Source: Synechococcus sp. WH 7805 (GTDB taxonomy: Bacteria > Cyanobacteriota > Cyanobacteriia > PCC-6307 > Cyanobiaceae). From it: 64,000 nucleotides of DNA. The DNA lies in assembly GCF_000153285.1 (NCBI RefSeq), contig NZ_CH724168.1, positions 1,732,333 to 1,796,332 of the forward strand, read 5' to 3'. The position numbers and the translations under genes are program-made. The notes under the pieces were generated by a model, which was not told the DNA's origin, ran no database searches, and worked only from the letters and a program-made list of their open reading frames with translations. Below are positions 27,011-35,924 of this stretch, one piece after another. Numbering within the stretch: position 1 is the first letter of the stretch; every line of letters begins with the position of its first letter.

Positions 27011-28741
27011 ATGCAGCTTCAGAGCGAGCGAACGCTGCGAAATCTGCTGTCAAGCCTTTACTCAAGCCATCCTTCCTGGGATCTCGAGGCGTTGTCGTCG
27101 CAATTGCTGCAGATTCTTAGCTCCGCATCAGGAAATGGCGATATCCCCACCAAAGGCAATCCCTGGACTGTCGACGATGTGGTGCTGATTACCTACGCCG
27201 ACACTGTCGTTGAGGCCGATCAGCCGGCTTTGGTGAGCCTTCGCACTTTTATCAACAGCCAGCTCTCCGATTTCGCAGGGGTCATCCACGTCTTGCCGTT
27301 CCTGGAAGCCTCGAGTGATGGTGGATTCGCCGTGGCTAGTCACGACTGTCTGGAGTCCCGCCATGGTGATTGGAATGACCTGGCTGATCTTGCTGAGGGG
27401 CGCAAGTTGATGGCTGATCTGGTGTTGAACCATGTCTCGGCATCCCATCCCTGGGTGCGTCAGTTCTTGCGTGATCAGGAGCCGGGTCGGTCCTGCGTTC
27501 TGGAGGCGTCTCCTGATCCTTGTTGGGACAACGTCGTCCGTCCCCGCAGTTCTGCCCTTTTTACCAAGCTTCAAGGCCCCATCAGCATGCGTCAGGTCTG
27601 GACCACCTTTGGACCTGACCAGGTGGATGTGGATTGGAGCCATCCCGAGGTTTTGCTTGGATTCACCCGTTTGCTTGCCCGCATGGTGGCCCATGGGGTG
27701 AGATGGATCCGTCTTGATGCGGTGGGGTTTGTCTGGAAGGAACCAAACACCAGTTGCATTCACCAACCTCAAGCCCACCAGCTTGTGGAAATCTTGCGTC
27801 AGTTGCTGACCATCGCTTGCCCCGACGGAGTGGTGGTCACGGAGACCAATGTTCCCGAACAGGAGAATCTGTCGTATCTGCGCACAGGGAGAGAGGCCCA
27901 TCTGGCCTACAACTTTCCCCTGCCACCGCTGCTGCTTGAGGCGGCTGTCAGCGGCTCCGCTGATTTGCTCAATCTCTGGTTATCGCGCTGGCCATCGCTG
28001 CCAGAGTCGACGTCGTTGCTCAATTTCACCGCCTGTCATGACGGCGTTGGGTTGAGACCTCTCGAGGGATTGATGCCGCCCTCACGCCTTATGGACCTCT
28101 TGATCGCGTGTGAGCAGCGCGGAGGCTTGGTGAGCCATCGCCGGTTGGCTGATGGTAACGAGGTCCCCTATGAGATCAACATCAGTTGGTGGAGTGCCAT
28201 GGCGGATGGGGGCCTCGACCCCAGCTACTGGCAGAGGGAACGCTTCCTGCTGACGCAATTGATGGTTCTGGCTCTGCCCGGGGTGCCTGCGTTGTATCTG
28301 CCGGCTCTGCTCGCCACTGCCAATGATCTTGGTCGCTTCAGGCGCACGGGTCACCGACGTGATCTCAACCGACCCCAGTTCAAAAAATCCTCGGTGGAAC
28401 GGCGTCTGCAGGATCCTGACAGTGATGCGGCAGCCGTTTTGGTTGCGCTCAAGCAGGCGATTGCGGTGCGGGCGACGCAGCCGGCGCTGCATCCGGATGG
28501 CCAACTTCAGGTGCTGACCCCGGACCGGGTGGATCGCGTTGTGCTGCATCGATCCCATGCGGGTCATGACCTTGTGGCGGTTCATAACGTCACATCGACC
28601 CGTCTCACCTTGGATCCCTTTGGCTTGCTGGATTTGGAGGACACAGACCCATGGGTCGATTGCCTCAGTGGTCGCACCCTTGAACCTTGCAGACGACATC
28701 TGCTGAACCCTTATGAAGTGCTTTGGCTGGTGAGGTCATGA
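27011..28741 (+). CDS. GH13_18-type sugar phosphorylase, probably glucosylglycerate phosphorylase
   Basis: 576 residues with the GH13 conserved regions: DLVLNHVS (I), VRWIRLDAVGF (II, nucleophile Asp), VVTETNVP (III, acid/base Glu) and FTACHDGVGLRP (IV). HGDWNDLADLAEGRKLMADL and EVPYEINISWWSAM fit the sucrose-phosphorylase subfamily. In that subfamily, members next to GpgS/GpgP phosphorolyse glucosylglycerate to glucose-1-phosphate and glycerate. Substrate is inferred from the neighbours: sucrose is the alternative. The stop overlaps the gpgP start by 4 bp. Confidence 0.82.
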   Translation: MQLQSERTLRNLLSSLYSSHPSWDLEALSSQLLQILSSASGNGDIPTKGNPWTVDDVVLITYADTVVEADQPALVSLRTFINSQLSDFAGVIHVLPFLEASSDGGFAVASHDCLESRHGDWNDLADLAEGRKLMADLVLNHVSASHPWVRQFLRDQEPGRSCVLEASPDPCWDNVVRPRSSALFTKLQGPISMRQVWTTFGPDQVDVDWSHPEVLLGFTRLLARMVAHGVRWIRLDAVGFVWKEPNTSCIHQPQAHQLVEILRQLLTIACPDGVVVTETNVPEQENLSYLRTGREAHLAYNFPLPPLLLEAAVSGSADLLNLWLSRWPSLPESTSLLNFTACHDGVGLRPLEGLMPPSRLMDLLIACEQRGGLVSHRRLADGNEVPYEINISWWSAMADGGLDPSYWQRERFLLTQLMVLALPGVPALYLPALLATANDLGRFRRTGHRRDLNRPQFKKSSVERRLQDPDSDAAAVLVALKQAIAVRATQPALHPDGQLQVLTPDRVDRVVLHRSHAGHDLVAVHNVTSTRLTLDPFGLLDLEDTDPWVDCLSGRTLEPCRRHLLNPYEVLWLVRS

Positions 28742-29559
28742 CGACGGGACTGGAGCGTCAGTGGTGGGTGGTTACCGACCTCGATGGCACGTTGATGGAC
28801 CATCGCTACGACTGGGCGCCGGCTTTGGACACGATTCGTCTCCTTCAGCGTCGAGGAATTCCCGTCATCCCCTGCACAAGCAAAACCGCCGAAGAAGTCC
28901 GTCGTTTTCGTGAACAAACCGGTCTCAGGGATCCGTTCATCGTCGAGAACGGGGGAGCCATTCATGGTGAGAACGCCGATGGCAGCCTCTGGCAGCAGAT
29001 GCTCGGTCCGACATGGAAGGAGCTGCGCCCGCAGCTCTCGCAGTTGTCACGGGATTTAGGACAACCGCTGCAGGCGCTTGATGATCTCAGTGATCAGGAG
29101 GCTGATCGCTTGCTGGGCCTTGGCGGGGAGGCATTGCGACAGGCCCAGCGTCGGGCCTGCAGCGTGCCGTTCGTGTCTCCAGTGGATTCCGAGTCCCGCA
29201 GGCGTCTGCAACAGCTGGCGAAGGCCCGTCAGCTTGCGATTGTGCAGGGAAATCGCTTGGGCCATCTGCTGGGTGCTGACGTCAGCAAAGGCCGGGCCCT
29301 GGCGGTGCTGAAGCAGCGCCAGGGTGCATCTGAAGTCGCTGTTCTGGCTTTGGGAGATTCGCCCAATGACCTTCCTTTGCTGCATGCCGGCGACTGCTCG
29401 ATCGTGGTGCCAGGGGTGGAGGGACCACACCCCGCTCTGCAAGACGGGCTGCACAACGGCTGCTTCCAGTTGGCACCAGCTCCCCATGCGCTGGGGTGGG
29501 CTGCAGCCGTTCAGCGCTGGCTTCCAGGACTTCTCGATGACCTGGATCAAGTGGATTGA
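28738..29559 (+). CDS. gpgP: Glucosyl-3-phosphoglycerate phosphatase (HAD, mannosyl-phosphoglycerate phosphatase type)
   Basis: 273 residues from the ATG at 28738. HAD motif I is VTDLDGTLMDHRYDW, motif II lies in PCTSKTAEEVRRFRE, IVENGGAIHG is the cap entry and LALGDSPNDLPLLHAGD is the motif III/IV block. This is the Cof-type group that includes mannosyl-3-phosphoglycerate phosphatase. It removes the phosphate from glucosyl-3-phosphoglycerate to give glucosylglycerate. The 3' end overlaps the converging permease gene by 13 bp. Confidence 0.87.
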   Translation: MTTGLERQWWVVTDLDGTLMDHRYDWAPALDTIRLLQRRGIPVIPCTSKTAEEVRRFREQTGLRDPFIVENGGAIHGENADGSLWQQMLGPTWKELRPQLSQLSRDLGQPLQALDDLSDQEADRLLGLGGEALRQAQRRACSVPFVSPVDSESRRRLQQLAKARQLAIVQGNRLGHLLGADVSKGRALAVLKQRQGASEVAVLALGDSPNDLPLLHAGDCSIVVPGVEGPHPALQDGLHNGCFQLAPAPHALGWAAAVQRWLPGLLDDLDQVD

Positions 29560-31124
29560 GTGCTGCCGGTCGGTTCCGTCAGCGTGGTGATGGCATGGGG
29601 TGAGGCTTCCGTGAGCGCACTGTTCACCGCCAGTGGCATCACTGCCATGGCCAACCCTGCCAGCACGGTGAGGTGCCAGCCCATGGGCAATTCCAGGGGC
29701 TGGCCTGTGCTGAACAGTTCCATGTCGAGAATCAACAGACCGAGATACAGCGTCCACCACAATGCGCTTGTCAGCTCAATCGGTTGGCCTTTCCAGGCGT
29801 TGCTGAGGGCGTAGATCAGGCTGGGAACCGTAATCACCAGCACGGCTCCTTCCAAAGCCTCGCGCCCGCTCCAGCTCGTCGCCCAGGTGGCCATCACGAA
29901 GGCCATGCCGCTGAGCAGCCAGGGACAGGGAATCTGAAAGCGCCTGGGAGCATTGGGAAGTTGGCGGCGCAGGGCCAGCAGGCTCACCGGGCCCATGGCC
30001 AGGGCGATGATCAAAGTGGAGGTCAGAAAGCTGACCACTTTCTGCCAGCTCGGCGCCATCCATAGAAGGATCGTGCTGATTACCAGACTGCTGATCAGCG
30101 ACCAGTGGGGGACCCCCCGACTGTTTATCCGCCCGAGAGCGCCTGGAAGCAGTCGGCACTCTCCCATCATCCAGCTCACCCGTGCGGAAATCCCCAGGTA
30201 GGCCATGCCTGTGGCACCGGGGGAGGCCACGGCATCGATGAGCAGCAGGGTGGCCACCCAGCCCAGGCCAAGACCTGTGGCCAGCGCCACGAGCGGCCCC
30301 CCATGGGCACTGAGGCTGAGACGGCTCCAACCCTGCTGCAAGGCCTCCGGCGGGACGCTGACGAGAAAGCCGAGCTGCAGTACGAGATAAATCAGCAGAC
30401 ACAGGCCAAGTCCGACCCCCATGGCCAGAGGGACATTGCGCTGGGGATTGCGCACTTCCCCGGCGAGGTCCATGGCGGTGCGGAAGCCCAGCAGGCTGAA
30501 CAGGATGCCACCGCTGCCGATCGCATCCACCAGCGTGTCTTGCTGTCCTGGTGCAGGGATTTGAAGGTTGTCCCAGTGGCCTGCAATCAGCATCAGGCTG
30601 ATGGATACCAGCAGGGGAACCACCAGCTTCCAAAGGGTGAGGCCATCAATCCAGCGCGCCAGTTGGCTGACGCCTGCAAGGTTGATCCAGGTAAACAGCA
30701 CCAGCAGGGCCACCGCCACAAGCTGCCCGGCGCCAGTGAGGTACTGGGAGCTACCCACATCGCGGGTGAGCCAGGGGAGAACACTCGAGAGGTACTGGAG
30801 CAGGGCGAGCACTTCGATCGTGGGTAGCGATACGTAAGAGATCCAGGCACTCCATCCGCCGATGAAGCCGGATAAGCGACCGTGGCTGAGCAGGGGAAGC
30901 TGGGCCAGGGCCCCGGAGCTGTTCACCAGTGCGCCAAGTTCAGCGAACACCAGCGCCAGCAGAAAGGCCATGGCGCCGCCGATCACCCAGGCCAGCAGGC
31001 TTGCGGGGCCTGCGATCCGGGCGCAGAAGTAAGGAGCGAACAGCCAGCCTGAGCCGATGGTGCCGGTCACTACCGTGAGAATCAGGGATGTGACGCCCAG
31101 GTCGCGTTTAAGAGTCGCTGCCAA
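29547..31124 (-). CDS. APC-superfamily amino-acid/polyamine permease
   Basis: 525 residues with about 12-14 hydrophobic helices. LILTVVTGTIGSGWLFAPYF holds the unwound first helix motif (GTIGSGWLF) that binds the substrate amino group; GFRTAMDLAGEVRNPQRNVP is the helix-6/loop motif where glutamate in E-x-x-NPQR is typical of APC carriers. Substrate cannot be predicted. It overlaps gpgP tail to tail and is separated by 129 bp from pabC downstream. Confidence 0.85.
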   Translation of the reverse strand: MAATLKRDLGVTSLILTVVTGTIGSGWLFAPYFCARIAGPASLLAWVIGGAMAFLLALVFAELGALVNSSGALAQLPLLSHGRLSGFIGGWSAWISYVSLPTIEVLALLQYLSSVLPWLTRDVGSSQYLTGAGQLVAVALLVLFTWINLAGVSQLARWIDGLTLWKLVVPLLVSISLMLIAGHWDNLQIPAPGQQDTLVDAIGSGGILFSLLGFRTAMDLAGEVRNPQRNVPLAMGVGLGLCLLIYLVLQLGFLVSVPPEALQQGWSRLSLSAHGGPLVALATGLGLGWVATLLLIDAVASPGATGMAYLGISARVSWMMGECRLLPGALGRINSRGVPHWSLISSLVISTILLWMAPSWQKVVSFLTSTLIIALAMGPVSLLALRRQLPNAPRRFQIPCPWLLSGMAFVMATWATSWSGREALEGAVLVITVPSLIYALSNAWKGQPIELTSALWWTLYLGLLILDMELFSTGQPLELPMGWHLTVLAGLAMAVMPLAVNSALTEASPHAITTLTEPTGSTQST

Positions 31125-31253
31125 GGATCAGGATCTTTCGGTGGATCTGGGATGGGAGAAGGTTGGCAGATGCCATGGAGTGGCGCATGGAACAACCGCG
31201 GAAGCACGTTTTCGTGTTTGTTGAGTAACGAATTTAACGCTATTGCGTAACGC

Positions 31254-32090
31254 TTAGGCCTTCAAGAGTCCTCGCCAGAGTTGTTCTGGATTCGAGCACG
31301 GTCGCAGTGCCTGTTCATTCAGCATCTGCAGGGGCCGACAGCTCAGGCTGTTGATCAGCAGAGCTTGATCCCCGGTTTGCAGGTCGGGGCCAAGGTGCGC
31401 TTCCACGGCCAGACCCACCTCCAGAGCCCGGGCCCGCATCACCCCGGGCAAGCAGCCGCTGCTCAGAGGTGGTGTGAGCCACTCCTCCTGCCGCCGCACG
31501 AGCAGGTTGGCGCTGTCGCCGCAGCAGAGCTCTCCGCTGGTGTTGCGCAGCAGGGCCAGTTCAGCCCCGTGCGTTTGGGCTTCGCGGCGGGCCTGAATCG
31601 CCTGGCCGTAGGCAAAGGTTTTGCAACGGCTCAACCGGCTGGAGGCGTTGCGTTGCTCTTCAACGCTGATCCAGGCTTGGGCAGGTGTGAAGCAGGGGTG
31701 ATGGCGCTGCAGAGTGAGCCAGAAGCAGTGTGCGTTGCGATCGGGTTGGCCAGGGGACAGGCCAATGCCTCGGTTGGCTGCCTGGCCTCGGCTCCAGTTC
31801 AGCCGCAGGGTGCCGGCCCGGCCAGGCCTGTTGAGGTCTGCCTTGGCGATGCCCTCTTGAATCAGCGGCTGCAGCCAGGACTGGCTTGGTGGCGCTGCCA
31901 TGCCCAGAAGGGCTGCGCCGTGCTGCCAGCGCAACAGATGAGCGCCTAGTAACTGGGCGTTCCCGTTGAGGATGAGCACGGTTTCGAACAGGCCGTCTGC
32001 GAGCTGCAATCCCCTGTCCGTCAAGGGGAGACCCAAGGTCTTGGCTTCGCGCCAGTGGCCGTTGATCCATCCCAGTACCGGAGCGCTCAT
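31254..32090 (-). CDS. pabC: Class IV aminotransferase, probable aminodeoxychorismate lyase
   Basis: 278 residues from the ATG at 32090. INGHWREAKTLGLPLTDRGL and LADGLFETVLILNG match the N-terminus of fold-type IV PLP enzymes; the PLP lysine is in SRCKTFAYGQAIQARREA; ELALLRNTSGELCCGDSANL and LSSGCLPGVMRARALE are the cofactor phosphate region. It overlaps the pabB stop by 4 bp, so it most likely completes p-aminobenzoate synthesis for folate. D-amino-acid or branched-chain aminotransferases share the fold, so naming relies on context. Confidence 0.82.
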   Translation of the reverse strand: MSAPVLGWINGHWREAKTLGLPLTDRGLQLADGLFETVLILNGNAQLLGAHLLRWQHGAALLGMAAPPSQSWLQPLIQEGIAKADLNRPGRAGTLRLNWSRGQAANRGIGLSPGQPDRNAHCFWLTLQRHHPCFTPAQAWISVEEQRNASSRLSRCKTFAYGQAIQARREAQTHGAELALLRNTSGELCCGDSANLLVRRQEEWLTPPLSSGCLPGVMRARALEVGLAVEAHLGPDLQTGDQALLINSLSCRPLQMLNEQALRPCSNPEQLWRGLLKA

Positions 32091-33394
32091 GCCAGCGCCT
32101 CCAGCAGGGGCAGAAGTTTCCAGTCGAGTTCCTCGGCTTCCTCTGCAGGATCGGAGTCGGCCACGATCCCGCATCCCGCGTGCAGGCGGAGCTGGTGGTC
32201 CTTGCGCAGGAGGGAGCGAATCAGGATGTTGCTGTCGAAGCCGCCATCCCAGTCGATGTGGAGGATCGAGCCGCAGTAGGGGCCTCGACCCAGAGGCTCC
32301 AGCTCCTGCAGTCGCTGGCAGGCGCGCAGCTTGGGAGCGCCGGTGATCGAGCCCCCCGGCCAGCTGGCCTGCAGCAGATCCACCCAGGACGTACCAGGAC
32401 GCAAGTGGCCGGTCACCACTGAGGTGAGGTGATGCACTCGCGCATAGCTTTCAAGCCGCACCAGTTCTGGCACCTGAACGGATCCCGGTTCGCAGACGCG
32501 ACCGAGATCGTTGCGCAGCAGATCCACGATCATCACGTTTTCGGCCCGGTCCTTGGCGCTGCATACCAGCTCCGCTGCGAGGGCATCGTCGATCAGGGGG
32601 TCGGCATGGCGTGGACGGGTGCCCTTGATCGGTCGTGTCTGCACAGAGCCCTCCGGATCCACTTGCAGGAACCGCTCCGGGGAGGTGGAGAGCACCGCTT
32701 CGCCGGCGGCCGCTCCGCTGCCGATCAGCACACCGCTGAACGGGGCCGGACAGCGCCGACGCAGGCGTCCATACAGGTCCAGGTTGCTGAGTGGGGCCTG
32801 CAGCTCAGTTGTGGCACAGCTGGTGAGATTCGCCTGGAATAGATCGCCGCTGGCGATCAGTTCCCGGATGCGAATCACGCCGGCCATGAAGGTGTTTCGA
32901 TCGCTCTGGCGTTTCCAGGTGCAGCCCAGGGCATGTGGAGGGTCTTCAGGAACCGTGTCCTCGCCCAGGCTGCCCAGGAGGTTTTCCATTGCTGAGTAAC
33001 GATCCGGGTCGACTCCTTCGAGAACAAGCTCTTCCGTACCGAGATCGAAGCGCAGGACAGGGTCATGGCGGGCAATCCAGAGGCTGGCCATGCGGTCCCT
33101 GCGCCAGGGGTTGCCGGGTTCCGTCCAGGCGGCAGCGTCAAAACTCAGCCAACCGGTCCAGTGTCCCGTCGTCAGCTCCCGCAGGGTGGTGAAGGGATTG
33201 CGGGCGTCGGCATCTCCAGGTAATCCGCGGCAACAGTGTTGCTCGACGGGGTCCACCGCAAGGGTGATGTTTCGCCCAAGGGCGCCGCCGTCGCCGTCGA
33301 GCCAGATCAGTCCCTGCTCACCGTGGCGTTGGGCGAGCGCTGCGGCGGCCCTGGCAGGATCAATCCAGCGCATTGGCCTGCGCAGCAGGGTCAT
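32087..33394 (-). CDS. pabB: Aminodeoxychorismate synthase component I
   Basis: 435 residues from the ATG at 33394, which overlaps the queC stop. The chorismate-binding core contains [53 protein letters not shown] and [14 protein letters not shown]. The PIKGT motif, with Lys, is that of PabB-type enzymes, where the lysine attacks chorismate. It aminates chorismate using ammonia from PabA, which is not in this window. The gene lies in a queC-pabB-pabC operon. Confidence 0.88.
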   Translation of the reverse strand: MTLLRRPMRWIDPARAAAALAQRHGEQGLIWLDGDGGALGRNITLAVDPVEQHCCRGLPGDADARNPFTTLRELTTGHWTGWLSFDAAAWTEPGNPWRRDRMASLWIARHDPVLRFDLGTEELVLEGVDPDRYSAMENLLGSLGEDTVPEDPPHALGCTWKRQSDRNTFMAGVIRIRELIASGDLFQANLTSCATTELQAPLSNLDLYGRLRRRCPAPFSGVLIGSGAAAGEAVLSTSPERFLQVDPEGSVQTRPIKGTRPRHADPLIDDALAAELVCSAKDRAENVMIVDLLRNDLGRVCEPGSVQVPELVRLESYARVHHLTSVVTGHLRPGTSWVDLLQASWPGGSITGAPKLRACQRLQELEPLGRGPYCGSILHIDWDGGFDSNILIRSLLRKDHQLRLHAGCGIVADSDPAEEAEELDWKLLPLLEALA

Positions 33395-34080
33395 CGTCTG
33401 GAGGGGCTGCAGAGGTCGTCCCGACCGGCCGCGCTGAGGGCTGCATCGCGGATGCGACAACTGTCGCAGCGACCACAGGGCACGGCACCGCCGCTGTAAC
33501 AGCTCCAAGTGCTCTCAATCGGCACACCGAGGCGCAGGGCTTCTTCCACGATGCGTTGTTTGCTCCACTCCACCAAAGGAGCCCAGAGCCTGGGCCCCCG
33601 GCCTTCCCTGCCGACTTTGCTGCTGAGATTGGCCAGAGTCTGGAAGGCACGCAGATAGTCAGGCCTGCAATCCGGATAGCCGGAGTAATCCACGGCATTG
33701 ATGCCCAACACCACCTGCTCGGCACCGCGGGCTTCCGCCAGACTCAGCCCGATGCTGATGAACACCGTGTTGCGACCAGGCACATAGGTGCTGGGAATCG
33801 CATCCTCTTGAACCCCGTCAGTGGGGAGGGATAGCGTGGTATCCGTGAGGGATGACCCTCCCCAGCTGGCCAGGTTCACGCTGATGGTGTGATGTTCGAG
33901 CAGGTTCAGGGCCAGGGCAATCTCCTTGGCGGCCTGTAGCTCCCGGCGGTGGCGCTGGCCGTAGTCGAACGACAGACCGATCACGCGGCAGCCGGCTGCT
34001 TTGGCCAGCGCGGCGGCGGTGGCGGAGTCAAGCCCTCCGGAGAGCAGGGCGATCGCAGTGGTATCGGTCATGCTGGACAT
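33391..34080 (-). CDS. queC: 7-cyano-7-deazaguanine synthase QueC
   Basis: 229 residues. [20 protein letters not shown] is the PP-loop ATP site; [19 protein letters not shown] and [19 protein letters not shown] are QueC-specific; the zinc site is [15 protein letters not shown] near the C-terminus. It converts 7-carboxy-7-deazaguanine to preQ0 in queuosine synthesis. QueE of the same pathway is coded 6 kb away. An internal ATG at 34071 is an alternative start. It is divergent from the ecotin gene by only 15 bp. Confidence 0.93.
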
Positions 34081-34095
34081 TCTGTTGCCGCGCTG

Positions 34096-34647
34096 ATGTC
34101 GACGATGGCGTTCACTCAGTCCCTGAAGACGATTTCCGGCTGTGGAATCTGGGCCTCACTGCTCCTGGTCAGCGGTCTGGAACCTGCGTCAGCGATTCCT
34201 CGCCTGAACCTGAGTGGTTATCCCCAACCCGCACCAGGTCTGCAGCGCTGGGTGATTCAGCCATCCGGGCTGCTGCCGAAGAGCAGTGATCCGACAGTGT
34301 CCTCCCATCCGCTCGACTGGCGCATTCAATTGATTGTGGGTCAGGAGGTGACATTGGACTGCAACCAAAAGCAGCTGTCTGGCCCTGGGATGACCATGCG
34401 CATGCTGCCGCAGGCTTCGGGTAAGGCCCTGTTCGAAGTGAAGGCACCGTTAAGGGTGATCAGTACAAAAATGGCCTGCTCTCCTGAACAGCCGGTGAAA
34501 CGCTCGTTCCTTTCCCTCGGCCGACAGCCCTACTTTGTGCCTTACAACCCATCTTGGCCGATTGTGGTGGATCTACCGAAGGGTGCAGAGTTGCGTTGGC
34601 GACTCTGGAAAGCGGAGACGTTGCAAAAAACAGCGATCAGCCTTTAA
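34096..34647 (+). CDS. Ecotin-family serine protease inhibitor, predicted trypsin-type specificity
   Basis: 183 residues from the ATG at 34096, with a signal-like N-terminus ([20 protein letters not shown]) pointing to export. The mature part aligns well with E. coli ecotin: [56 protein letters not shown]. The disulphide Cys pair (89 and 128) is kept. The reactive P1 residue, Met84 in E. coli ecotin (STMMAC), is Lys125 here (STKMAC), which favours trypsin-like targets. It lies beside a type I secretion operon but is transcribed on the opposite strand. Ecotin inhibits exogenous serine proteases at the cell envelope. Confidence 0.85.
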
Positions 34648-34663
34648 GTGATGACTGGCGTTG

Positions 34664-35923
34664 TCAAATTTGACGGAGCGAATCAGTTTTATTTTGGAAA
34701 GTTTGTAACAAGAGCTGGAGGTAGCTAACGCTGCGCAATTTGATATTGGCGGTTAAAGACATGCCCACTTGAAGGGGTAATTCTTTGCCGTCATTGAGTT
34801 TGAGTTGCTGACTGTCAAGCTTGATCGAAGCCGGGTAGGTATATTCCTGGCGCATCTGTTGAGGGTCAGGCGCAAGGGCGTCAGAACCTACAGATTTTAC
34901 GGTTCCAGAAAGCACACCGAAATCTGTGGCGGGGAAAGAATCGATGCTGATATCTGCAGATTGACCAGGACGTACAAAACCTATCTTGCTACTGGGGATC
35001 TCAACATCGGCTTCCAGGGTGTTGAAGGGCACGATTTTCATTGCCACCTCCGAAGACATCGCCATGGAGACATAGCCTGGATTATTGAGTTTTAGATCAA
35101 ACACAATGCCATCGGCTGGTGAGCGAAGGGTCTGGTTTTTATTGGTGACCCGCACATCGGTGAGATTTGCATTCAATTGAGCCCGCTCGCTGCGAAGTCC
35201 TGCCAGTTCTGCATTCAGTTGTTCAATTTGTTGGTCGATCAGGTTGATTTGACGACGACCATCTAATTCAAGCTTCGTGACTTCGCCCTTGATCTCCTCA
35301 ACTCGGTTGCGCTGTTGGAGGTATTGGATGTCGGGGGTTGCTCCGATCTTTGCCAAACCTTCGAGGCGGTCGAGGATCTGTTTTTCAAGTTGGAGATTGG
35401 CGCGGGTGGTGCTCAATCCCTCTCGATTTAGATCGAGTGTTCGTTCCCTTTCCAGTAATTTGAGTTGAAACTGCTGTTCCTTTTGGATGATCTGGGAGGC
35501 TTTCTCTTCAACACCCTTGGTCAGTGATTTCAACTGTTCGGCTGTACTTTCCTGATCAAGGCGGATCAAAGCCTGTCCCTTTGTGACCCTTTGCCCGCCC
35601 TTGACGAGAATTTCCTCAACGATGCCACCGGGAGGGATGCGGACATCCTTCACGTTGCCTACGGGTTCAAGTTTTCCAGTTGCGATAACAACTTCTTCTG
35701 TTCTGGCGATGGCAAGCCAACCGATCCCGAGCACTGTGGTGCCAATGAGAGTCCAGGTGACTGATTTCATCCAAAAGCGGCTCTGCCGCAATACTGGTTC
35801 CTGATTGGAAACGTTTGTGACGCTGGTCTCGAGAGCGGAGCGGGCCTGCTGGATTAGCTTTCCACCTCGGTTTGACTGCTCCTGATCGTCAGGCTCTGGC
35901 AGGTTTTGAGGAGTCATCGTCAT
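34664..35923 (-). CDS. HlyD-family membrane fusion protein of a type I secretion system
   Basis: 419 residues from the ATG at 35923. One membrane helix (SVTWTLIGTTVLGIGWLAIA, about residues 53-72) precedes the barrel-sandwich motif GKLEPVGNVKDVRIPPGGIV. A long coiled coil with heptads follows (about residues 130-260, for example LEKQILDRLEGLAKIG and INLIDQQIEQLNAELAGL), then RSPADGIVFDLKLNNPGYV completes the lipoyl half. It links the inner-membrane exporter to an outer-membrane channel such as TolC, which is not in the window. It starts one base after the ABC gene stops. Confidence 0.9.
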   Translation of the reverse strand: MTMTPQNLPEPDDQEQSNRGGKLIQQARSALETSVTNVSNQEPVLRQSRFWMKSVTWTLIGTTVLGIGWLAIARTEEVVIATGKLEPVGNVKDVRIPPGGIVEEILVKGGQRVTKGQALIRLDQESTAEQLKSLTKGVEEKASQIIQKEQQFQLKLLERERTLDLNREGLSTTRANLQLEKQILDRLEGLAKIGATPDIQYLQQRNRVEEIKGEVTKLELDGRRQINLIDQQIEQLNAELAGLRSERAQLNANLTDVRVTNKNQTLRSPADGIVFDLKLNNPGYVSMAMSSEVAMKIVPFNTLEADVEIPSSKIGFVRPGQSADISIDSFPATDFGVLSGTVKSVGSDALAPDPQQMRQEYTYPASIKLDSQQLKLNDGKELPLQVGMSLTANIKLRSVSYLQLLLQTFQNKTDSLRQI

Positions 35924-35924
35924 T

